Shown here one piece after another: positions 57,731 through 64,000 of a stretch of 64,000 nucleotides of DNA (position 1 is the stretch's first letter; each line of letters opens with the position of its first letter). The notes under the pieces are model-generated. The model worked only from the letters and a program-made list of their open reading frames with translations, was not told the origin of the DNA and searched no databases. The position numbers and the translations under genes are program-made. The stretch is from Idiomarina sp. (lineage in GTDB: Bacteria > Pseudomonadota > Gammaproteobacteria > Enterobacterales > Alteromonadaceae): NCBI GenBank assembly GCA_022565355.1, contig JAIUMU010000001.1, forward strand, positions 496,001-560,000, given 5' to 3'.

Positions 57731-58444
57731 TTAATCGAATTGCATACCTAAGCGCTTCCCGACTTCCTCGTAGGCTTCTACAACGCCGCCAAGGCCTTGG
57801 CGAAAACGATCTTTATCAAGTTTGGTGCGAGTTGCAATATCCCATAAACGACAACCATCTGGGCTGAACTCATCACCCAATACAATTTCGCCGTTAAACA
57901 CACCAAACTCGAGTTTGTAATCCACCAACAACATACCACCTGCTGCAAATAACGGCTTAAGCACGTTATTTACCGCAAGTGTTAAGCGTTTCATTTCGGC
58001 CAGCTGTTCAGCGGTAGCCCAACCAAACGCTATAGCATGGCTTTCATTCACCATGGGATCATGCAGGGCATCATTTTTGAGAAATAACTCAAAGGTAGGT
58101 GGATTGAGTTCAAGCCCCTCTTCTACACCTAATCTGCGCACTAACGAGCCAGCGGCAAGATTCCGAACCACACACTCCACTGGAATCATTGCCAACTTCT
58201 TTACCAAACATTCATTATCCGATAACAGCTTTTCCATTTGCGTAGGAATCCCTGCCGCTGCTAACTTTTCCATAATGAAATAGTTAAACTTATTGTTCAC
58301 CATGCCTTTGCGGGCTAGCTGCTCAATTCGCTCACCATCAAATGCCGATGTGTCGTCCCGAAACTGCAGAATTAAGTACTCTGGGTTTTCGGTGGTAAAT
58401 ACTGTTTTTGCCTTGCCACGGTATAACTCGTTAAGTTTTTGCAT
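57731..58444 (-). CDS. purC: Phosphoribosylaminoimidazole-succinocarboxamide synthase
   Basis: A 237-residue purine-biosynthesis enzyme that joins aspartate to [55 protein letters not shown], and [21 protein letters not shown] are the defining motifs, and the length is exactly that of E. coli PurC. It is last of the dapA-bamC-purC operon, with a gap of 14 bases. Confidence 0.97.
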   Translation of the reverse strand: MQKLNELYRGKAKTVFTTENPEYLILQFRDDTSAFDGERIEQLARKGMVNNKFNYFIMEKLAAAGIPTQMEKLLSDNECLVKKLAMIPVECVVRNLAAGSLVRRLGVEEGLELNPPTFELFLKNDALHDPMVNESHAIAFGWATAEQLAEMKRLTLAVNNVLKPLFAAGGMLLVDYKLEFGVFNGEIVLGDEFSPDGCRLWDIATRTKLDKDRFRQGLGGVVEAYEEVGKRLGMQFD

Positions 58445-58458
58445 GAACCCAATCTCAA

Positions 58459-59577
58459 CTATTCTTCAGTTTGCACACGAAACGCTTCTACAAACGCCGG
58501 CATCCAAGCCGAAATCTGTTCAGCAGAAACAGGTTGATCGTCGATATTCGCTATGATGTACACTACGCCATCGCGCTCATCCACATTAAATTCAACTTCA
58601 GTACCAGCGCGGAGTGGTAACGGGCCGCCATCTCTACTACGCCAAAATGCTAAGCGTTTGAAGAAACCGCGCTTACCTTCTGGCTCATACGCAGTATACA
58701 AAACACCTTCCGATTGATTGAAATCATCCAGAATAAAACCGATGTTTTCTAGAATCGATGGCATTAAGCCCCACGCCACATTAAACGAGCTCTCAAATGC
58801 GATAGCAGCAAACCCATCAGCGGTTTCTGTTTGGCGTATTTCAACACCCCTACGGGCATCGGCCATACGATCTGCAGAATAGTTTGTGTTTAAGTGGGCT
58901 GAAACTCGGTTTAACACACCGGCTTCTAAATCGCGTTGCAACATTACGGGCGTATCTTGGCGAGACATTTCCCGGCCATTTACGTACCAGCTAATATCGG
59001 AAACACGCGCATCAATTACTGCACTGCGGCGATGTGGAGCTGATTGCATGGCCACTTCAATGGTTTGCATGGAGGTATAGGTATCGCGAACACGGCGCAG
59101 GCGATTCAAAAAGCCAGGCCGCGTAACCGTGTAATGCTCTTGTTCAAAACGAGCAGTTACAATACGGCTCTCTGGCTCATTAACCACGATTTCCGCACCC
59201 ATGTTACCTACAACAGATTCTACACCACTCCAAACCCACGCTGGTAAATCGCTAATACCTTCTACCGCATCAAACGCCAAACGTGTTTCGGAAATACCAT
59301 CTTCCGTACGGCTGCCAGGAGCCAGTGTTAACACTTGCCGGGGAGAACGAACACTAACCGCGGAACCAATTGAACCGGTTTGCTGTTCTGCTGAGAGTTG
59401 TGGTAAACGATATTGGGCGCGCTGAGCTGGCATATTTAAGCCTTCAGGTACCACTAGTTGGCCGCGGTCTTCCACTTCTAGGTAATCAAAACCACCTTCC
59501 GCTAAATCACGTTGAGCTGCACAGCCGCTTACGATCAGCGCACTTAATGCAATTGCTCCTACTTTAGTAAACTTCAT
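58459..59577 (-). CDS. bamC: Outer-membrane assembly lipoprotein BamC
   Basis: A 372-residue lipoprotein of the BAM complex that helps fold outer-membrane proteins. The lipobox VSGC follows a 15-residue hydrophobic stretch. The unstructured N-terminal segment that lies on BamD ([18 protein letters not shown]) and two helix-grip domains follow. Longer than E. coli BamC by about 28 residues. ATG at 59577 has GGAG 8 bases upstream. The dapA-bamC-purC order is the conserved one. Confidence 0.92.
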   Translation of the reverse strand: MKFTKVGAIALSALIVSGCAAQRDLAEGGFDYLEVEDRGQLVVPEGLNMPAQRAQYRLPQLSAEQQTGSIGSAVSVRSPRQVLTLAPGSRTEDGISETRLAFDAVEGISDLPAWVWSGVESVVGNMGAEIVVNEPESRIVTARFEQEHYTVTRPGFLNRLRRVRDTYTSMQTIEVAMQSAPHRRSAVIDARVSDISWYVNGREMSRQDTPVMLQRDLEAGVLNRVSAHLNTNYSADRMADARRGVEIRQTETADGFAAIAFESSFNVAWGLMPSILENIGFILDDFNQSEGVLYTAYEPEGKRGFFKRLAFWRSRDGGPLPLRAGTEVEFNVDERDGVVYIIANIDDQPVSAEQISAWMPAFVEAFRVQTEE

Positions 59578-59587
59578 CAAAACTCCG

Positions 59588-60466
59588 TTATTGTAAGTAT
59601 CCTGCTGCTTTGAGTGCTTCTTCGATAACTTTTTCGCTGGCAAGTTCCGGAGGCGTAAGCGGTAATCGATAATTAGGTTGAATCCAACCTAAACGTGCCA
59701 TGGCCCATTTCACTGGAATTGGGTTAGCTTCAATGAATAACGCATCATGCAAAGGCGCGAGTTTCTTATCAAACTCGGCGGCGCCTTCGGCATCCCCTCG
59801 GCATGCTGCATCTACCATACGCTTCATGGTTTGCGGCATAAGATTCGCAGTTACGCTAATAACACCGTGACCACCCGCCAACATAAACTCGCGTGATGTT
59901 GGATCGTCGCCACTGAGTAATAGGAAATCTTGGCCACACAAGCGCTGTAGTTCAGCAACTCGCGCTACCTCGCCCGTTGCCTCTTTAATGCCAATAATAT
60001 TCTTAAACTGCGCCAATTCAGCCACTAACTCTGGCGCTAAATCGCATACAGTGCGGCCTGGAACGTTATATAAAAACTGTGGCAAATCGCTCGCCTCGCT
60101 TACATGGCGATAGTGCTCGATAATACCTTTCCGGCTCGGTTTATTATAATAGGGAGTTACATTCAGAAACCCATCAACACCATATTGGGCAATGCGTTCG
60201 GTAAGCTGAACCGCTTCTTGCGTTGAGTTTGAGCCGTTACCCGCAATTACTCGTATACGGTTATCAGCAAGCTCAACCGTAGCGCGCACTACATCAACAT
60301 GCTCATCATGGCTTAATGTTGGTGATTCACCAGTAGTGCCAACCGATACAATTGCATCGGTACCATATTGAATGTGAAACTCAACGAGTTCAGCAAGGAG
60401 TTTATAATCAACATTGCCGTTGCTGGTAAATGGAGTGACAAGCGCCACCATACTGCCGGTCAGCAT
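59588..60466 (-). CDS. dapA: 4-hydroxy-tetrahydrodipicolinate synthase
   Basis: A 292-residue enzyme condensing pyruvate and aspartate semialdehyde in the lysine pathway. VSVGTTGESPTLSHDEH, the Tyr of YNVPGRT and the Schiff-base lysine in IIGIKEATGEV are present. The length matches E. coli DapA (292). GGGAG lies 7 bases before the ATG at 60466. With dapE 3 kb away it gives two lysine-pathway genes in the window. First gene of the operon. Confidence 0.96.
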   Translation of the reverse strand: MLTGSMVALVTPFTSNGNVDYKLLAELVEFHIQYGTDAIVSVGTTGESPTLSHDEHVDVVRATVELADNRIRVIAGNGSNSTQEAVQLTERIAQYGVDGFLNVTPYYNKPSRKGIIEHYRHVSEASDLPQFLYNVPGRTVCDLAPELVAELAQFKNIIGIKEATGEVARVAELQRLCGQDFLLLSGDDPTSREFMLAGGHGVISVTANLMPQTMKRMVDAACRGDAEGAAEFDKKLAPLHDALFIEANPIPVKWAMARLGWIQPNYRLPLTPPELASEKVIEEALKAAGYLQ

Positions 60467-60599
60467 AGAATCTCCCTCTAAAAATAAGGCCACAATCTTA
60501 CTCGTGCAGCCACTGAATAACAAGTGTACTTCACTAGCGATTTCGCAGAATGTATGCTTTCATAAAAATTAAATTGCCACATGCTTAAGGAGTTCAGCT

Positions 60600-61067
60600 A
60601 TGAAAACTTTACAAGTGGGCGACAAAGCCCCAATGTTCACACTTCCCGATCAAAACGGTGAGCCCGTTAATTTAGCGGAATTACTTAAATCTGCAAAAGT
60701 ACTCGTTTACTTCTATCCAAAAGCGATGACCCCTGGTTGTACTGTGCAAGCACAAAAGCTACGCGATACCCGTGATGAACTTGCCGCAAAAGGTGTTGTG
60801 GTAGTTGGTATTAGCCCAGATGCGCCGAAGCGATTAGCCAAATTCACTGAGCGCGATGAGCTTAACTTCACGTTACTAGGCGACGAGCAAAATGAAGTTT
60901 CCAATGCCTTTGGTGTGTGGGGCCCGAAAAAGTTCATGGGCAGAGAATATGATGGCATCCATCGCATCAGCTTCTTAATTGGCCAAGATGGCAAAGTAAG
61001 CCATGTTTTTGATAAGTTTAAAACCAAAGACCACCATGAAGTGGTGTTAAACGCCTTAATCGCATAA
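60600..61067 (+). CDS. bcp: Thioredoxin-dependent thiol peroxidase Bcp
   Basis: A 155-residue peroxiredoxin that reduces hydrogen and organic peroxides. The peroxidatic Cys47 lies in YPKAMTPGCTVQA. The resolving cysteine found five residues later in E. coli BCP is a glutamine here (VQAQKLRD), so the protein is probably a 1-Cys form. PDAPKRLAKFTERDELNFTLLGD and GRIYDGIHRIS-like ending are conserved. AGGAG lies 8 bases before the ATG. Divergent from dapA. Confidence 0.93.
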   Translation: MKTLQVGDKAPMFTLPDQNGEPVNLAELLKSAKVLVYFYPKAMTPGCTVQAQKLRDTRDELAAKGVVVVGISPDAPKRLAKFTERDELNFTLLGDEQNEVSNAFGVWGPKKFMGREYDGIHRISFLIGQDGKVSHVFDKFKTKDHHEVVLNALIA

Positions 61068-61090
61068 CCGTAAAATACTATTCGATGCTA

Positions 61091-61118
61091 ACGAGCGCTT
61101 ATTCAGCGCTCGTTTTTG
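61091..61118. terminator. Bidirectional terminator between bcp and perM
   Basis: Perfect 9-bp stem ACGAGCGCT/AGCGCTCGT with a 5-base loop and T run, 23 bases past bcp. It overlaps the last codons of the convergent perM gene. Confidence 0.85.
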
Positions 61119-62190
61119 TTTCTTCGCTCAGCAGTTCTTCTTGAAAATCTTGGTTTGATAATGCCGTAATTACCGCCTTCACTAAACTGGCTAATGGTAT
61201 CGCAAAGAATACGCCCCAGAATCCCCAAATAGCCCCAAAAATCAGCACGGCTGCGATGATATATACCGGATTCAAACTCACCGCTTCGGAGAATAGAATC
61301 GGCACCAGCACATTGCCATCGAGCGCTTGAATAATAAGGTAAGCGAAAATCAGCCAAAGCAGCGTGCTGGACATACCAAATTGGAACAAGCCTACGAGTG
61401 CAATAGGAATGGTAACCACAGCTGCACCAATATAAGGAACCAATACGGAGAGCCCTACCAAAGTAGCTAACAGTGCTGCATAACGAAGGTCAAAAAAGCT
61501 AAAGGTTGCGAACGAAACGATTGCCACAATAACAATCTCAACAGATTTACCACGAATATAATTCATGATTTGCAGGTTCATTTCTGAACCTACTTGGCTT
61601 ATCAATCGGCGTTGCTCAGGTAGGATGCGATTCAAGTGGTCCATAAGAATCGCTTTGTCTTTCAGCATAAAGAACACCAACAACGGTACAATAATCATAT
61701 ACACCAAAAATACAGCAAGCAGCACTATCGTATTTAAGGAACGTTCAAGTATATTCTGCCCGAATTGTAATAGCCGATCATTTACCTTATCGGTAAACAT
61801 TTGAATTTGGGAACCATCAATAAAGGCCGGTGCGATTTCTTCGGCACTCTCCATCAGATCGCGCCAGGCTTGGGCAATTAAGGGCAGTTCAGCCAACAGG
61901 TTCACGCTCTGCTGCCAAATTACTGGCACCAAGAAAAACACCAGTAGTAAAACTAAACTAATGAACAGTAGGAATACGATAAGAACGGCGTAGATCCGCG
62001 GTACTATTCTTTCAATTCGCGCTACAGGCCACTCCAATAGGTAAGCGAGCGCCACGGCAACTAAAATGGGTGCCAGTATTTTGCCGGCAAAAACAATCAG
62101 GCCAAACCCAATCATCAACAATAACGCTAGCGTTACAGCATTCGGATCTGCAAAGCGGCGCTGAAACCAATTGCGAAGATAGCTCAACAT
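61099..62190 (-). CDS. perM: AI-2E family transporter (PerM-like)
   Basis: A 363-residue inner-membrane protein with about seven or eight helices in the AI-2E/PerM family. Conserved blocks are LAYLLEWPVARIER, PLLVFFMLKDKAILMDHLNRILPEQRR and VLVPYIGAAVVTIP. Members export signalling molecules or act in Na+/H+ exchange, but the substrate here is unknown. The bcp-perM-bepA neighbourhood is conserved in gammaproteobacteria. Confidence 0.9.
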   Translation of the reverse strand: MLSYLRNWFQRRFADPNAVTLALLLMIGFGLIVFAGKILAPILVAVALAYLLEWPVARIERIVPRIYAVLIVFLLFISLVLLLVFFLVPVIWQQSVNLLAELPLIAQAWRDLMESAEEIAPAFIDGSQIQMFTDKVNDRLLQFGQNILERSLNTIVLLAVFLVYMIIVPLLVFFMLKDKAILMDHLNRILPEQRRLISQVGSEMNLQIMNYIRGKSVEIVIVAIVSFATFSFFDLRYAALLATLVGLSVLVPYIGAAVVTIPIALVGLFQFGMSSTLLWLIFAYLIIQALDGNVLVPILFSEAVSLNPVYIIAAVLIFGAIWGFWGVFFAIPLASLVKAVITALSNQDFQEELLSEETKTSAE

Positions 62191-62461
62191 AACTCGGTTT
62201 TTCTCCCATTTAAGATAAGCCGCATACTAACAGCACCGCCCTCTGATGAGAACAGCTGAATTAGGTTGCATTCTAATTGTATTAAAGCCAAGTAGCATTG
62301 TACAAATAGCTAGCTAACCAATAGTTTACACTACTTTTAAAGCCCCGTACCACGGGAACCAAACCGAAAACGTAAGCTCTAATGCAATGTTCAAAGGTAA
62401 TGTACAATTATCACTTTATTCGATAGGCTTTGTAATCGAAGCCACGGAGTTGTTGAAGTTC

Positions 62462-63949
62462 ATGGGAAAAACCACGCGTTTTGTTACTGCTCTTGTTTGT
62501 TCAGCCGCACTTACGTTCACGGTTGCAGGCAGTAGTTTATCCACCGCAAATGCCCAAAGCAGAACAGATGTACCTACTATTGGTACCGCTGGTGGTGCAT
62601 TTATGTCGATCGAACGCGAGCGCTTATTTGGCGATCACTACATGCGCGAAGTTCGGCGCGTTGCCCCAATTGTTGAAGATCCAGTACTTAAAGAATACCT
62701 GAATACCGTAGGCAACCGTTTAGTACGCCATGCAGATAATGTGCAATATCCGTTCAATTTCTTCTGGGTAAATGATTCCAGCATTAACGCGTTCGCTTTC
62801 CTTGGCGGCAACGTAGGTATGCACACAGGATTAATTCTCGAAGCCGATGATGAATCAGAAATGGCTGCGGTATTAGCCCATGAAATTGCCCATGTAACCC
62901 AACGCCATATCGCGCGCAATATGGAACGCTTGCAGGCCGCAGCTCCAATCACCTTAGCGCAAATGCTCGGCGGTATTCTGTTAACAGTGATCAACCCACA
63001 ACTTGGCATGGCTGTGCTTTCAACAGGGGTAGCCGGTGCCCAGCAACGGGCTATTAATTATACCCGGCAATTCGAACTGGAGGCCGATCGAGTAGGTATG
63101 GCCACTTTAGCGCGAGCAGGCTACGATCCTGAAGGCGCACCAAGATTCTTTACCAAGTTACAAGCTCGGTATCGCTATGCAACTCAAGTGCCCCAGTTTT
63201 TAATTACTCACCCACTGCCTGAATCACGGATAGCGGATACGCGTTCACGTGCCCAAGCACTAGGTCCTCGCCAATTAGAGCCAAGCTTGGATTTCGAGCT
63301 TGCCAAAGCCCGCATTCGAGTGCGCTATGGCACTCGTAATGCTAGAGATTTGCTCGTAAGTTTTAACAACGAGATGCGGGATGGCCAACATCCAACGAAG
63401 CGTTTAGCTTCCCGCTACGGCAAAGCACTTGCATTATTCGAGCTCGAGCAATTTGATGAAGCCAAAGAAATTATCGCTGAACTGATTGCCGTTGAACCGT
63501 TTAACTTGTTCTTCTTAGATACCAAAACCGATATCATGCTCGGGCAAAAACGCGAAGCAGAAGCGGTAGAGTGGCTCACCCGAGAATATATGCGCAGGCC
63601 AAACAACCAAGTGGTTACCTTAAATTTCGTGTATGCGGCAATTGCAGCAAACGAAACACAGTTAGCGCGGCGGATTATTAATGATTATGTAATCCACAAC
63701 AAAAACGATGTAGTAGCGTATCGGCTGATGATCGATTTACACCAGAAAACTGGGGATGGCCCTGCCCTACATGAAGCGCAAGCAGAGCTGCACGCGCTGC
63801 GTGGTAGCTTTCAGCTAGGCGTGGATGAACTCCATTCTGCGTTCGCAAAAACTAATGAAAGCGATGAAAGCAACCGCCAACGCATTCAAGCTCGTATCTT
63901 TCAACTGCGCGCATTAGAAGCCGAGCGTAATCGAGTTTTTGACATTTAA
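62462..63949 (+). CDS. bepA: Periplasmic chaperone/M48 protease BepA
   Basis: A 495-residue periplasmic zinc metalloprotease that assists or degrades outer-membrane proteins such as LptD and BamA clients. The signal peptide ends at ANA near residue 31. HEIAH at residues 140-144 is the zinc site, EADRVGMATL supplies the third ligand, and the C-terminal half is TPR repeats (ALFELEQFDEAKEII, EAVEWLTREYMRRPNNQ). ATG at 62462 is chosen because the longer opening from 62387 adds residues without a signal-like start. Confidence 0.94.
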   Translation: MGKTTRFVTALVCSAALTFTVAGSSLSTANAQSRTDVPTIGTAGGAFMSIERERLFGDHYMREVRRVAPIVEDPVLKEYLNTVGNRLVRHADNVQYPFNFFWVNDSSINAFAFLGGNVGMHTGLILEADDESEMAAVLAHEIAHVTQRHIARNMERLQAAAPITLAQMLGGILLTVINPQLGMAVLSTGVAGAQQRAINYTRQFELEADRVGMATLARAGYDPEGAPRFFTKLQARYRYATQVPQFLITHPLPESRIADTRSRAQALGPRQLEPSLDFELAKARIRVRYGTRNARDLLVSFNNEMRDGQHPTKRLASRYGKALALFELEQFDEAKEIIAELIAVEPFNLFFLDTKTDIMLGQKREAEAVEWLTREYMRRPNNQVVTLNFVYAAIAANETQLARRIINDYVIHNKNDVVAYRLMIDLHQKTGDGPALHEAQAELHALRGSFQLGVDELHSAFAKTNESDESNRQRIQARIFQLRALEAERNRVFDI

Positions 63950-63997
63950 ATAAAACCTTGTAGAGTGCGCGGCAAGTTTACGATTTCGGAGAAACAG

Positions 63998-64000
63998 ATG
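63998..64000 (+). CDS. Start codon of the next gene (cut by window edge)
   Basis: ATG at the very end is preceded by CGGAG 8 bases upstream. Only the start codon is visible. In relatives bepA is followed by an arsenate-reductase-like gene, but nothing here confirms that. Confidence 0.5.

Overview
The window is chromosomal DNA from a gammaproteobacterium. The best guess is the Alteromonadales, possibly Idiomarinaceae or a close relative. That guess rests on conserved gammaproteobacterial blocks (dapA-bamC-purC, bcp, perM, bepA, yffB-dapE, yfbV, xthA, cydABDC), small families usual in this order (DUF3010, DUF3392, DUF2897, DUF3185), a monomeric NADP isocitrate dehydrogenase, moderate GC, and a tRNA-Val(GAC) almost identical to that of E. 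coli. I could not run a search, so the family-level placement is inference. I see no prophage, integrase, transposase, rRNA or CRISPR array. This is core and soft-core genome, not an accessory island.

Region by region. 1-8.1 kb: end of monomeric icd, a double-cupin ChrR-like protein, prpE, a cold-shock protein, then a secreted S9 peptidase translationally coupled to a pfkB kinase. 8.1-22 kb: DUF3010, a small lipoprotein with an apparent C-terminal frameshift, an OprC-like copper TonB receptor, a two-TM protein, a FadD6-type acyl-CoA synthetase, ubiG, a RluA-type pseudouridine synthase, katG, a DmdC-type acyl-CoA dehydrogenase, and a FecA-like TonB receptor behind two Fur boxes. 22-29 kb: a four-copy 16-bp tandem repeat, two membrane-protein genes that overlap tail to tail, tRNA-Val with its own promoter, trxC, an AbgT transporter, DUF3667, a 35-residue membrane protein and a GAF-GGDEF-EAL protein.

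29-39 kb: a tightly packed minus-strand series (metallo-beta-CASP hydrolase, CoA-transferase, P2-type ATPase, phospholipase-D lipoprotein), then the glutathione-dependent formaldehyde detoxification pair adhC-fghA with a divergent LysR regulator. 39-49 kb: a PAS-GGDEF-EAL protein and a cydABDC operon whose CydA has the short Q-loop (cyanide-insensitive type). Divergent from it are a persulfide-dioxygenase-like MBL protein, a methyltransferase and an Lgt-like/TlpA fusion. 49-64 kb: moxR-VWA pair, DUF3185, a patatin, DUF3392, xthA, yfbV, a four-gene overlapping unit (yffB, dapE, M15 peptidase, DUF2897), dapA-bamC-purC, bcp, perM and bepA, with the start of one more gene at the right edge.

Several neighbours point to redox and toxic-metabolite defence: KatG, Bcp, TrxC, formaldehyde oxidation, and the bd oxidase with sulfur detoxification. 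The most useful second looks are the frameshifted lipoprotein, the 16-bp repeat array, the bd-oxidase/persulfide-dioxygenase arrangement with a perfect palindrome at the cydA ribosome-binding site, the Lgt-TlpA fusion and the four-gene hydrolase/CoA-transferase/ATPase/PLD operon. I found no clear wholly new system.
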